Below, one piece after another: positions 1 through 8,080 of a DNA stretch of 64,000 nucleotides. The stretch lies in NCBI RefSeq assembly GCF_003952505.1, contig NZ_CP034450.1, forward strand, positions 4,216,001-4,280,000, given 5' to 3'. The notes beneath the pieces were generated by a model. It saw nothing but the letters and a program-made list of their open reading frames with translations. It ran no database searches and was not told the DNA's origin. The translations under genes and the position numbers were made by a program. Position 1 is the first letter of the stretch, and each line of letters opens with the position of its first letter. This DNA is from Mesorhizobium sp. M4B.F.Ca.ET.058.02.1.1. GTDB taxonomy: Bacteria; Pseudomonadota; Alphaproteobacteria; Rhizobiales; Rhizobiaceae.

Positions 1-195
1 ACCGACAAGCGGCTTGCCCTCGCTGTCGAGCCGCGCCGTCAGCACCAGGTTGGCGTTGCCGAGCATGGTCTTCAGCCGGGCCTCGTCGTCGACGGGGCGC
101 GTCTCGCCGAGGCCAGATTCCACCAGCACACGGCGGAACTCGGCGACGTCGAGCGCCGGCTCGCTGGCATAGAGGACGCGGCATGGTTCCGTCAT
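1..195 (-). CDS. GNAT-type N-acetyltransferase, N-terminal part (cut by window edge)
   Basis: The 65 codons seen on the minus strand start at an ATG at 195 and run off the window at base 1. They read [15 protein letters not shown]..., then a helix with '[18 protein letters not shown]', then '[17 protein letters not shown]'. This order (helix alpha1, then a beta strand with 'A-R-x-D-G/E-x-L-V-G') is the usual beginning of small GNAT acyltransferases that move acetyl from acetyl-CoA to an amine. The acetyl-CoA-binding motif lies outside the window, so the assignment rests on the N-terminus only and the substrate is unknown. It is divergent from leuD, about 146 bases away. Confidence 0.6.
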   Translation of the reverse strand, partial: MTEPCRVLYASEPALDVAEFRRVLVESGLGETRPVDDEARLKTMLGNANLVLTARLDSEGKPLVG

Positions 196-341
196 GGTCG
201 CAAGACTGCACCAGCGGGCCAGGATTTCGAAGTCCTTTTTTGAGCCCGATCCGCGCACGAACAGTTGCCTTTCATTTGCCGCCGGCTTTGTGTAAACCGT
301 GCGCCAGCAAATTCCCGAACGACAAGAAGACGGCAAGGACC

Positions 342-947
342 ATGGACAAATTCACCAAGCTGACCGGCGTCGCCGCGCCGATGCCGATCGTCAACATCGA
401 CACCGACATGATCATCCCCAAGGATTATCTGAAGACGATCAAGCGCACCGGACTCGGCACCGGCCTGTTCGCCGAGATGCGCTACAAGGAGGACGGCTCG
501 GAGAACCCCGACTTCGTGCTCAACAAGCCGGCCTATCGCAAGGCGCAGATCCTGGTCGCCGGCGACAATTTCGGCTGCGGCTCGAGCCGCGAGCACGCGC
601 CGTGGGCGCTGCTCGATTTCGGCATCCGCTGCGTCATCTCGACCTCGTTCGCCGACATCTTCTACAACAACTGCTTCAAGAACGGCATCCTGCCGATCAC
701 CGTCAGCCCGGAAGACCTGGACAAGCTGATGGACGACGCCTCGCGCGGCTCCAACGCCACGCTGTCGGTCGATCTCGAGGCCAAGGAAATCCGCGGGCCG
801 GATGGCGGCGTGGTCACGTTCGACCTCGACGACTTCAAGCGCCACTGCCTGCTCAATGGGCTGGACGACATCGGCCTGACCATGGAGAAGGCCGGCGCCA
901 TCGACTCGTTCGAACAGAAGAACGCCGCGCAGCGCCCGTGGGCCTGA
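342..947 (+). CDS. leuD: 3-isopropylmalate dehydratase small subunit
   Basis: Small subunit of isopropylmalate isomerase, which with LeuC converts 2-isopropylmalate to 3-isopropylmalate in leucine synthesis. The 201-residue protein starts [15 protein letters not shown] and shows the swivelling-domain hallmarks: '[14 protein letters not shown]' near residue 18, '[17 protein letters not shown]' near residue 70 and '[17 protein letters not shown]' near residue 97. Length fits the family (about 200). The frame stays open upstream to 183, but homology begins at 342 and an AAGGA lies just upstream. leuC is not visible next to it; leuB follows after three small genes, so the leu genes are only loosely clustered. 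Confidence 0.97.
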   Translation: MDKFTKLTGVAAPMPIVNIDTDMIIPKDYLKTIKRTGLGTGLFAEMRYKEDGSENPDFVLNKPAYRKAQILVAGDNFGCGSSREHAPWALLDFGIRCVISTSFADIFYNNCFKNGILPITVSPEDLDKLMDDASRGSNATLSVDLEAKEIRGPDGGVVTFDLDDFKRHCLLNGLDDIGLTMEKAGAIDSFEQKNAAQRPWA

Positions 948-970
948 TCGTCTGTATCTGAATGCTTAAG

Positions 971-990
971 CCCGGCCACGACAGGCCGGG
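971..990 (+). terminator. short GC hairpin after leuD
   Basis: Perfect 7-bp stem cccggcc / ggccggg with a 6-base loop, 24 bases after the leuD stop. There is no U-tract after it, so it could equally be a transcript-stabilising hairpin. Confidence 0.35.
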
Positions 991-1020
991 TTCGTGCTGC
1001 GGCTGAACGGAGGGACAGTC

Positions 1021-1956
1021 ATGACACGCTCGCTTCTGGCCGGCGCCTGCGCGCTGGCGGTGATCCTGCTGCCGATGGCGGGCGCGCATGCCCAGACCGA
1101 CGCGGTGCTGGTGCCGGCCGACGATGCGTCCGGCGGCGCCGCCGACCAGGGCGCGTCGAGCACCACCGATGCGGCGCCGGCCGACGAGGACAAGCTGGCG
1201 CCGATCCCGTTCGAGGGCGGCCAGTTCACCATCACCCAGCAGGAGGAGTATGGCGAGAAGGTGCTGGCCTATGACGGCAAGCAGCTCGCCGACAATTACG
1301 ACGTCTTCTTCGACAAGATTGTCGAGGTCGGCGGCGTCAAGGTCGCACTGTTCGATGTCGGCGATGGCGGCAATCAATGCGGGCCGGCGAGTGTCATCGC
1401 CTGGAAGCCGGAAGGCGGCGAGATCCAGACCACCACCGTCGAGCAGGACGAATGCGGCGCGCCGCCGGCCGCGGTCTCCGACAGCGCCATCTACTATGTG
1501 CCCTTTCTGCTGCCGGGCGAGACGAGAGCGGCGCTGCAATGGTCGCCGACGGAAGGGCTGACCACCTCCGGCAACCTCACCTACACGCCGGAATCCGGCA
1601 CCGACTGGAAAGATGTCGACCCGTCGAAATACGACAACATCATCGACGCCTTCCACAACGAGGCGGTCTACAAGGCGGCGCAGACGGTGCTCGGCGACAC
1701 CATGCCCGACATGGCGACCAGCCTGCTGGTCGGCGGCGGCACCGAAAACACCGCATCCGGCGCCTTCTACGCCACCGGCTGCGTGCCGCATGATTGCGGC
1801 GGCAATGACGGCTTCATGGCGGTCGATCCGGTCAAGCACAAAGTCTATTTCGCGCGCCGCGGCGACAATGGCGAGCCACAGGGCTGGCCCGACCTGAAGA
1901 CGTGGCCGGCGGATATCAAGAAAGCGTATGACGACGCGCAGGGGTCGGCGAATTAG
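1021..1956 (+). CDS. exported protein of unknown function
   Basis: A 311-residue protein with a typical Sec signal peptide (MTRSLLAGACALAVILLP, cleavage probably after AHA at about residue 24), so it should be periplasmic. After an Ala/Asp-rich linker comes a compact domain with 'GQFTITQQEEYGEKVLAYDGK' type strands, paired cysteines (Cys near 120, 142, 257 and 262) and 'TGCVPHDCGGNDGFMAVDP' near the end, which suggests disulfide-stabilised folding. The ATG at 1021 has a good ribosome site (GGAGGG) 5 bases upstream. I do not recognise a named family; it resembles conserved rhizobial hypothetical proteins with a C-terminal inhibitor-like segment. Sits alone between leuD and a repeat element. 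Confidence 0.8.
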   Translation: MTRSLLAGACALAVILLPMAGAHAQTDAVLVPADDASGGAADQGASSTTDAAPADEDKLAPIPFEGGQFTITQQEEYGEKVLAYDGKQLADNYDVFFDKIVEVGGVKVALFDVGDGGNQCGPASVIAWKPEGGEIQTTTVEQDECGAPPAAVSDSAIYYVPFLLPGETRAALQWSPTEGLTTSGNLTYTPESGTDWKDVDPSKYDNIIDAFHNEAVYKAAQTVLGDTMPDMATSLLVGGGTENTASGAFYATGCVPHDCGGNDGFMAVDPVKHKVYFARRGDNGEPQGWPDLKTWPADIKKAYDDAQGSAN

Positions 1957-1980
1957 CCCGAGCCTCTATTGCTAGGTCGC

Positions 1981-2150
1981 GTTCCTTCGCGCCCCCCTCT
2001 GTCCTGCCGGACATCTCCCCCACAAGGGGGGAGATTGGCTGTTTCGGCGCCCCGCCTGTTTTGCAACGCTGGTGATTGGCGAAAACCGGCGTGACATCTG
2101 ATCTCCCCCAAGTGGGGGAGATGGCCGGCAGGCCAGAGGGGGCGCTGTCC
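1981..2150. repeat. palindromic intergenic repeat, type A copy 1
   Basis: About 165 bases with two hairpins (CATCTCCCCCAC..GGGGGGAGAT and GATCTCCCCC..GGGGGAGATG) flanked by inverted ends (CGCGCCCCCCTCTG ... CCAGAGGGGGCGC). The same element, in the same orientation and with the shared core GGTGATTGGCGAAA, recurs at 43121-43290 inside the ccm operon. It looks like a rhizobial mosaic/REP-like element and supplies the upstream part of the open frame before the RidA gene. Confidence 0.85.
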
Positions 2151-2249
2151 CGTCAGCATCAAAAGTTTGCACCGCCAGTCTACGCTCCCTGGCTCACGAC
2201 TGGATCGCTCGTCCGTTTCAGAATGCGCGCATCCAACGCGAGGCTCTCC

Positions 2250-2633
2250 ATGCGCACACTCATCTCCACCGGCTCGCCCTTCGAGAAAACCGCCGGCTAT
2301 TCGCGCGCGGTGGTGCAGGGCGACTGGTGCTTCGTCTCCGGCACGACCGGTTACGACTATGCCACCATGACCATGCCCGACACGGTCGAGGCGCAGACGC
2401 GCAATTGCCTCGCGACCATTGCCAAGGCCTTGGCCGACGGCGGCTTCGAGATGGCCGATGTGGTGCGGGCGCATTACTACATCACCGACCAGGCCTATGT
2501 TGACGTGGTGTTCCCGATCCTCGGCGAGGCGTTCGGTGATATTCGGCCGGCGGCGACGATGATCGTCTGCCAGCTCAACAAGCCGGAAATGAAGATCGAG
2601 ATCGAGGCGACGGCGCTCCGGCGCACGGCCTGA
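2250..2633 (+). CDS. RidA/YjgF/UK114 family protein
   Basis: RidA-family trimeric proteins hydrolyse reactive enamine/imine intermediates made by PLP enzymes such as threonine dehydratase, releasing 2-keto acids. The 127-residue protein begins MRTLISTGSPFEKTAGYSRA and shows the family pattern 'VVQGDWCFVSGTTGYD', 'VEAQTRNCLATIAKALADGG' and the conserved late motif 'FGDIRPAATMIVCQLNKPEMKIEIEA'-like segment (PAATMIVCQL near 106). The frame is open from 2076, but that part is translated repeat DNA; the ATG at 2250 has GAGG 6 bases upstream and matches family length. Function in amino-acid metabolism fits its leu neighbours, but that link is inference. Confidence 0.9.
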   Translation: MRTLISTGSPFEKTAGYSRAVVQGDWCFVSGTTGYDYATMTMPDTVEAQTRNCLATIAKALADGGFEMADVVRAHYYITDQAYVDVVFPILGEAFGDIRPAATMIVCQLNKPEMKIEIEATALRRTA

Positions 2634-2685
2634 TGCAGGTCGCCCAGGACAGGGGCACCGGCTTGCACAAAGCAAGGATCAGCCG

Positions 2686-3039
2686 ATGGTAAAGGTCAAG
2701 CGCATCGTCGCCAACATCGCCACGCAGGACACCCTCGCGGCGCAGCATTTCTATCAGGACGTGCTCGGGCTTGATGTGCTGATGGACCAAGGCTGGATCG
2801 TCACCTGCGGCTCGGCCGAGACGATGACGGTGCAGATCAGCTTCATGACCGAGGGCGGCTCCGGCACCCCGGTGCCTGATCTTTCGATCGAGGTCGACGA
2901 CGTCGACGAGGCGCTTGCGGCCATGCGCAAGGCCGGCTTCGCCATCGAATACGGCCCGGCCGACGAGCCCTGGGGCGTGCGGCGCTTCTATGTGCGCGAC
3001 CCGTTCGGCCGGCTGGTGAATGTCCTTTCGCACCGGTGA
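2686..3039 (+). CDS. VOC-family (glyoxalase/bleomycin-resistance fold) protein
   Basis: A 117-residue single vicinal-oxygen-chelate module. It has the beta-alpha-beta-beta-beta start 'VANIATQDTLAAQHFYQDVLG', a central 'LSIEVDDVDEALAAMRKAGF' helix and the closing 'WGVRRFYVRDPFGRLVNVLSH' segment typical of glyoxalase/dioxygenase-superfamily proteins. Such proteins bind a metal ion in a dimer interface; the specific substrate cannot be told from sequence. AAGGA lies 8-12 bases before the ATG. It follows the RidA gene by 52 bases and may be co-transcribed with it. Confidence 0.85.
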   Translation: MVKVKRIVANIATQDTLAAQHFYQDVLGLDVLMDQGWIVTCGSAETMTVQISFMTEGGSGTPVPDLSIEVDDVDEALAAMRKAGFAIEYGPADEPWGVRRFYVRDPFGRLVNVLSHR

Positions 3040-3118
3040 CGGTTGAAAGGCTTGCGCCGCAAGCACTTGGCGTTTAGCAAGGCCGCGGTTTCTCCAAACA
3101 CTCTCGGGACGGTTCTCC

Positions 3119-4222
3119 ATGGCTTCGAAAAATCTCCTCCTGCTCGCCGGCGACGGCATCGGCCCCGAGGCCATGGCCGAGGTGAAGAAGCTGATCGCGG
3201 CCATGAATGAAAAACTCGGCAGCGGTTTTGCCACCGATGAGGGGCTGGTCGGCGGTAGCGCCTACGACGCGCATGGCGCGGCGATCTCCGATGCCGACAT
3301 GGAAAAGGCGATGGCGGCGGATGCCGTGCTGTTCGGCGCGGTTGGCGGGCCGAAGTGGGACAAGGTGCCTTACGAGGTGCGTCCCGAGGCCGGGCTGCTC
3401 CGCCTGCGCAAGGACATGGAGCTGTTCGCCAATCTCCGTCCGGCGATCTGCTACCCGGCGCTCGCCGCATCCTCCTCGCTCAAGCAGGAGGTGGTCGAGG
3501 GCCTCGACATATTGATCGTGCGCGAGCTGACCGGCGGCGTCTATTTCGGCGAGCCGAAGCAGATCATCGATCTCGGCAACGGCCAGAAGCGCGGCATCGA
3601 CACGCAGGTCTACGACACGTTCGAGATCGAGCGCATCTCGGGCGTCGCCTTCGAGCTGGCGCGCACGCGCCGCAACCAGGTCACTTCGATGGAAAAGCGC
3701 AACGTCATGAAGTCGGGCGTGCTGTGGAACGAGGTTGTCAGCCAGACCCACGCGGCCAGCTACAGCGACGTCAAGCTCGATCACATGCTGGCCGATGCCG
3801 GCGGCATGCAGCTGGTGCGCTGGCCGAAGCAGTTCGACGTCATCGTCACCGACAATCTGTTCGGCGACATGCTGTCCGACATCGCCGCCATGCTCACCGG
3901 CTCGATCGGCATGCTGCCGTCGGCCTCGCTCGGCGCGCCGGATGTGAAGACCAAGAAGCGCAAGGCGCTCTACGAGCCGGTGCACGGCTCGGCGCCCGAC
4001 ATCGCCGGCAAGGGCATCGCCAACCCGATCGCCATGATCGCGTCCTTCGCCATGTGCCTGCGCTATTCCTTCGGCATGGTGGCCGAGGCCGACAAGCTGG
4101 AAGCGGCGATCGCCGCCGTGCTCGAAGACGGCCTGCGCACCAAGGACATCTTCTCCGACGGCATGAAGGAAGTCGGCACCATTGAAATGGGCGACGCCAT
4201 CATCGCCAAGTTCCTTGGATGA
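3119..4222 (+). CDS. leuB: 3-isopropylmalate dehydrogenase
   Basis: Oxidatively decarboxylates 3-isopropylmalate to 2-oxoisocaproate using NAD+ and a divalent metal (third dedicated step of leucine synthesis). The 367-residue length is normal. Visible hallmarks are the N-terminal '[19 protein letters not shown]', '[20 protein letters not shown]', the '[12 protein letters not shown]' substrate-binding segment (residue about 140), and the metal/NAD signature '[20 protein letters not shown]' near residue 245 followed by '[19 protein letters not shown]'. It follows the VOC gene after 79 bases. Together with leuD at 342 it marks this as a leucine biosynthesis region. Confidence 0.97.
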   Translation: MASKNLLLLAGDGIGPEAMAEVKKLIAAMNEKLGSGFATDEGLVGGSAYDAHGAAISDADMEKAMAADAVLFGAVGGPKWDKVPYEVRPEAGLLRLRKDMELFANLRPAICYPALAASSSLKQEVVEGLDILIVRELTGGVYFGEPKQIIDLGNGQKRGIDTQVYDTFEIERISGVAFELARTRRNQVTSMEKRNVMKSGVLWNEVVSQTHAASYSDVKLDHMLADAGGMQLVRWPKQFDVIVTDNLFGDMLSDIAAMLTGSIGMLPSASLGAPDVKTKKRKALYEPVHGSAPDIAGKGIANPIAMIASFAMCLRYSFGMVAEADKLEAAIAAVLEDGLRTKDIFSDGMKEVGTIEMGDAIIAKFLG

Positions 4223-4560
4223 CAGATGGGCGAGGTGGGTCGCGCCATCGAAAGGGATGCTCTTGGCGAGCATAAACGCCAGGCCGACTTTCGCACCGAC
4301 CAGCGTCTCGCGCCACTGCGGCAGTTCGTATGCGATCGATATCAGATCGAGAACAGTTTGAGCTGGGCTCTTGATCTGGCTTTGGCCCGGCAAGGTGGTT
4401 GATTGCGAAATTACCTATGAAGGATCCGAATTCAAGATTGTTGGGACCGAGACGATCCAAACCCACAAGAAGGCCCTTCGTGGTGACACTGCGAAGCACT
4501 TCAAGATTATCGAATACATCGCTTTGAGCGAACACGGTCAGTCTGGCTTGCGGCCCTAGT
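4223..4560. other. 338-base gap, no supported gene
   Basis: Base composition is clearly lower in GC than the flanks. Short open frames exist on both strands (4371-4559 plus, 62 codons; 4206-4535 minus) but neither shows a recognisable family, a convincing ribosome site, or codon use like the neighbours. It may be a decayed gene; I see no promoter or terminator that I would defend. Confidence 0.5.
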
Positions 4561-5271
4561 CTAGAACCTGACGCCGACCGGCATCGGTCCCCATTTGTTG
4601 TCGCCGGCCTGGGTCGGGATCAGCCCGAAGACGAGCGTCGCGAGCCAGCCGATATAGGGCAGGAAGCAGAGGATCGCGAGCCAGCCGGTCAGGCCGAGAT
4701 CGTGCAGACGGCGCACGAGCAGCGCGACCCACGGCAGGAAGGTCAGCAGGATGTAGAGAACGACAAGGCAGATCATGACGATCGGCAGGTCGTCGCCCTG
4801 TTCGATGCCGCTTCCCAAATCCACAGAGAGGCCGACGCCGACAATGACGGCGAGGCCGATCGTCCAGAAAAGGCAAAAACCCCAGAACTCCTTGCGCCGG
4901 GCGCGGCCGGAGAAATCGACGTAATTGGTCGTCAGGCCGCGCCAGAAATAGTCCCACAGGCCACTCGATCCGATCGTTCCATTTTCGGCGTTGCGGCCGA
5001 AATGGTTGGGCACCGCAGGCGCGCTGCCCGGCAAGGGGCGAGGAGACGCCGCGGTCGGGGTGGCGGGCTCTGCCGGACCGGTCATGCGGGCGCGGACCGA
5101 AAATATGCTGCTTGCCCGGTCGCCATTCGGCTGGAATTCGACCTCGGCGCCCCTGGCCAACGCCATCTCGCGGCGCAGATCCTCGCGCGCGAAGCTGTAA
5201 CGCTTGCCGTCGGCGCCGGTTATGAAGCCGAAGCCTTGCTGCTCGTCATAGTGCAGAACCTCGCCGCGCAT
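4561..5271 (-). CDS. cold-shock-like domain fused to DUF805 membrane domain
   Basis: 236 residues in two parts. Residues 1-60 look like a cold-shock/OB nucleic-acid-binding domain ('GEVLHYDEQQGFGFITGADG', 'YSFAREDL', 'VEFQPNGDRA'). After a Pro/Ala linker, residues 110-236 form a DUF805 membrane domain: 'WDYFWRGLTTNYVDFSGRARR', a hydrophobic pair of helices, 'LLVRRLHDLGLTGWLAIL' and a final helix before 'AGDNKWGPMP', all typical of DUF805. The role is unknown. I chose the ATG at 5271, which has a GGGGG just upstream and starts exactly at the cold-shock domain; an in-frame ATG at 5295 is possible. The protein is unusual in tethering a nucleic-acid-binding module to the inner membrane. Confidence 0.85.
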   Translation of the reverse strand: MRGEVLHYDEQQGFGFITGADGKRYSFAREDLRREMALARGAEVEFQPNGDRASSIFSVRARMTGPAEPATPTAASPRPLPGSAPAVPNHFGRNAENGTIGSSGLWDYFWRGLTTNYVDFSGRARRKEFWGFCLFWTIGLAVIVGVGLSVDLGSGIEQGDDLPIVMICLVVLYILLTFLPWVALLVRRLHDLGLTGWLAILCFLPYIGWLATLVFGLIPTQAGDNKWGPMPVGVRF

Positions 5272-5363
5272 CGCACTGCCCCCTTTGCCGCGCATGCCCA
5301 GACTGGTCAAAGTCGCGGCGAACCGCAAGGGGGATGCGATTTAGCGCACTGGCGGGCACCACG

Positions 5364-5556
5364 CCTTCGTCATTCTACGGCGGAGCAAGGAGCGAAGCGA
5401 CGCGGCGCAGACCATAGAATCCATTCCGTGACCTACGAGCGTTGCAGCCGTTCAGAACGGCCCCTATTTCTGCCCCTTGTCTATGCTTCGCGCGAGGTCA
5501 CGGCATGGATCCTCGGGTCTACGCGTCCGCTTCGCTCCGCCCGTGGATGACGAAGG
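5364..5556. repeat. 193-base long inverted repeat element
   Basis: The left arm from CCTTCGTCATTCTACGGCGG (5364) and the right arm ending ATGACGAAGG (5556) are near-complementary over about 60 bases each (shared blocks GGAGCGAAGCG / CGCTTCGCTCC, AGAC / GTCT, ATCCAT / ATGGAT, CCGTGAC / GTCACGG), with a loop of about 65 bases. It fills most of the 362-base space between the DUF805 gene and the helicase and contains no gene. It is probably a non-autonomous intergenic element. Confidence 0.8.
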
Positions 5557-5633
5557 TCGGACGCTTCGGCTAATTTTCGAGGTTGGCGGTTTGCCCGGAC
5601 GTTCGCTGCGGGTCAGCTTCCAACCTGGCGAAC

Positions 5634-7502
5634 CTACGCCGGCCGCTTCTTCGGCTTCTTGTGCTTTACCGGCTTGTCGAATTTCGGCCGGTCGAGTTTT
5701 GATTTGTCGAATTTCGGCTTGCCGGGCTTCTTCGCCCAGGGTTTTGAATCCACGCCGGCGGGCCGGTGCTCGCCCGGCGCGCGCTTTTCGAATTGGGGCG
5801 CGTTCTGGTCGAAGGGCCGCTTGCCGCGATGCGGCTTCTTGTCGGGTTTCGGCGGCTGGTAGCCGGCCCGCGACAGGTCGGGCGTGCCGTCCAGCCGTCT
5901 CACCGCGATGTTGTTCTGCAATTTGCGGTCGGGGCCGATAGCGGCGAGGAACCGGTCGGCCCAGTCGGCGGCGATCTGCACGAAGGTCTCTTCCGGCTGC
6001 ATCTTGATGGCGCCGATCTCGCGCTTGCTGATGCTGCCGGTACGGCACAGCATGGGGATCAGCCAGCGCGGCTCGGCATTCTGCCGGCGGCCGACCGACA
6101 GCGAGAACCAGACGCTGTCGCCGAAATCGTCGCGGCGGCTGGGCGTCTCGTCGCGTCGCGCGGGCCTTTCGGCTGACGGCGTGAAGGGCGCGACGTCGAG
6201 CAGGTCTTCCGGCGCCGAGCGGCTGCCGCGGCAGAGCCGGACGAAGGCGGCGGCGACAAGCTCGGCGCCGTGGCGGTCGAGCAAGGTTTCGACGAAACCG
6301 CGTTCTTCCTCGCTCACCGGCTCACCGAAGGCAGGGTCGGCGAGGATACGCTCGTCGTCGCGGCGCAGCACCTCGTCAGCCGAGGGCGGGCTCGCCCAGG
6401 ACGCGGTCAGGCCGGCATTGTGGAGCAGGCGCTCGGTGCGCCTGCGGGCATTGTTCGGCACGATCAGCGCGCTGACGCCTTTCCGCCCGGCACGGCCGGT
6501 GCGGCCGCTGCGGTGGAGCAGCGTTTCCGGGTTGGACGGCAGGTCGGCATGGACGACCAGGTCGAGATTGGGCAGGTCGATGCCGCGCGCCGCCACGTCG
6601 GTGGCGATGCAGACCCTGGCACGGCCGTCGCGCATCGCCTGCAGCGCGTGGCTGCGCTCGTTCTGGCTGAGCTCGCCGGACAATGCCACGACGGCGAAAT
6701 TTCGGTTATTGAAGCGCGCGGTGAGATGGTTGACGGCGGCGCGGGTGTTGCAGAACACCATGGCGTTGGTCGCCTCGTAATAGCGCAGCACGTTGATGAT
6801 GGCGTTCTCGCGGTCGGCGGGTGCCACGGAGAGCGCCCGGTATTCGATGTCGAGATGCTGCTTTGCCTCGCCGCCGGCGGAAATGCGCACGGCATCGCGC
6901 TGGTAGTTCTTCGCCAGCGTGGCGATCGAGCGCGGCACGGTGGCGGAAAACATCAAGGTGCGGCGCTCGGCGGGCGCGGCGTCGAGGATGAATTCGAGGT
7001 CCTCGCGAAAGCCGAGATCGAGCATCTCGTCGGCCTCGTCCAGCACCACGGCCTTGAGCGCCGACATGTCGAGCGCGCCGCGCGTAATGTGGTCGCGCAG
7101 CCGGCCCGGTGTGCCGACGACGATATGGGCGCCGCGCTCCAGCGCCCGCCGCTCGCTGCGCATGTCCATGCCGCCGACGCAGGAGGCTATCTGCGCGCCG
7201 GTCAGCTCATAGAGCCATTCCAGCTCGCGCCGCACCTGCAGCGCCAGCTCGCGCGTCGGCGCCACCACCAGGCCGAGCGGCGCGCCGGCATCGGTGAAAC
7301 GCGCCGCGCCGCCAAGCAGGGTCGGGGCCAAGGCAAGGCCGAAGGCGACCGTCTTGCCGGAGCCGGTCTGGGCCGAGACCAACGCGTCGGCCGCGCGAAG
7401 CTCGGGCGCCAGCACCGCCTGCTGCACCGGCGTCAGCGCGGCATAGCCGCGTTTTTCCAGCGCCTCTGCAAGCGCAGGCACGATCGTTTCGAAACTGGAC
7501 AT
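5634..7502 (-). CDS. DEAD-box RNA helicase with DbpA-like RNA-binding domain
   Basis: ATP-dependent RNA helicase, 622 residues. Motifs in order: Q motif 'FETIVPALAEALEKRGY..LTPVQ', Walker A 'SAQTGSGKT' (about residue 45), 'PTRELALQV', 'VGTPGRL', DEAD box 'VLDEADEML', 'SATV', then domain 2 with 'VFCNTRAAVNHL', 'ATDVAARGIDLPNLDLVVH' and 'HRSGRTGRAG'. From about residue 470 a DbpA/CsdA-type RRM ('IPMLCRTGSISKREIGAI') is followed by a Lys/Pro-rich tail with repeated 'KPKFDK' units, likely RNA contacts. This domain order suggests ribosome assembly or cold-growth roles. The frame is open to 8057, but that extension is repeat DNA; homology begins at the ATG at 7502. Confidence 0.93.
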   Translation of the reverse strand: MSSFETIVPALAEALEKRGYAALTPVQQAVLAPELRAADALVSAQTGSGKTVAFGLALAPTLLGGAARFTDAGAPLGLVVAPTRELALQVRRELEWLYELTGAQIASCVGGMDMRSERRALERGAHIVVGTPGRLRDHITRGALDMSALKAVVLDEADEMLDLGFREDLEFILDAAPAERRTLMFSATVPRSIATLAKNYQRDAVRISAGGEAKQHLDIEYRALSVAPADRENAIINVLRYYEATNAMVFCNTRAAVNHLTARFNNRNFAVVALSGELSQNERSHALQAMRDGRARVCIATDVAARGIDLPNLDLVVHADLPSNPETLLHRSGRTGRAGRKGVSALIVPNNARRRTERLLHNAGLTASWASPPSADEVLRRDDERILADPAFGEPVSEEERGFVETLLDRHGAELVAAAFVRLCRGSRSAPEDLLDVAPFTPSAERPARRDETPSRRDDFGDSVWFSLSVGRRQNAEPRWLIPMLCRTGSISKREIGAIKMQPEETFVQIAADWADRFLAAIGPDRKLQNNIAVRRLDGTPDLSRAGYQPPKPDKKPHRGKRPFDQNAPQFEKRAPGEHRPAGVDSKPWAKKPGKPKFDKSKLDRPKFDKPVKHKKPKKRPA

Positions 7503-7628
7503 TTTTCTCTTTCGGAATTCGGAGCTTGCCTGTCCGGCAACACATGCCGGGCTGACGCACGCAGGCGAAGGACATTTTGAGCGTTCGTACTTCCTGCGGC
7601 GGCCATTGTACAGCGCAAGCGGCACCGC

Positions 7629-7780
7629 CTCTCCTTCTCCCCTTGTGGGAGAAGGTGGATCGGCGCGCAGCCGAGACGGATGAGGGGTGTTCCAGCGGAG
7701 TGAGAGGTTGGTGTTTTCTGGAGCACCCCTCATCCGTCGCCTTCGGCGACACCTTCTCCCACAAGGGGAGAAGGGAGAGC
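7629..7780. repeat. palindromic intergenic repeat, type B (full copy)
   Basis: About 150 bases whose ends are inverted copies (CCTTCTCCCCTTGTGGGAG ... CTCCCACAAGGGGAGAAGG), each followed inwards by GGATGAGGGG-type sequence and a GCCTTCGGC hairpin. The whole unit can fold into one long stem. Related partial copies lie at 9229-9270 and, translated, inside ftsY at 49535-49655. It lies in the 578-base space between the helicase and asd. Confidence 0.85.
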
Positions 7781-7993
7781 GCTGCCGCCAATTGACTCTT
7801 TTACCAAACCGCGTAAAAGCCCGCTTCGAACGGGATTGTTCTTCGATGCGCGGCCTTCTGATGGCTCTTCTTGCATTCGATGCCCCAGCCACGATGCACG
7901 GCATCGGGCCGGGCGCTTCGGCGCGCCTGCCCGTTCCAGCAAAACTACGGCCAAAACCACCACCAAAACGGTGTGATTCCCTTGGCCTAACCA

Positions 7994-8075
7994 CCCTCTC
8001 CCGGGTTCGGCCCGGGGGACGGAACCCGCATGAGGCCAGCGGGTTTTCTCCAACCAAGCGGAGAGGGACAGGAGA
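7994..8075 (+). promoter_or_regulatory. structured 5' leader of asd (candidate cis-regulatory RNA)
   Basis: Three nested complementarities end directly at the asd ribosome site: outer stem CCCTCTCC (7994-8001) with GGAGAGGG (8060-8067); hairpin CCCGGG-TTCGG-CCCGGG (8000-8016); hairpin AACCCGC-9 nt-GCGGGTT (8023-8045). Together they make a compact three-way junction. AGGAGA (8070-8075) follows immediately, so folding of the outer stem could affect ribosome access. I know of no named riboswitch that this matches, so regulation is inferred from shape and position only. Confidence 0.45.
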
Positions 8076-8080
8076 TCTTT

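Noticed and set aside
2076..2249. N-terminal extension of the RidA protein
   Set aside because: Encoded by a type A repeat, with a better start and ribosome site at 2250.
3074..4393. Minus-strand 439-codon frame over leuB
   Set aside because: Antisense to leuB for most of its length and without recognisable motifs; the part beyond leuB is noted only as an unassigned gap.
7503..8057. N-terminal extension of the DEAD-box helicase
   Set aside because: The extra 185 codons translate a palindromic repeat and spacer; helicase homology begins at the ATG at 7502.
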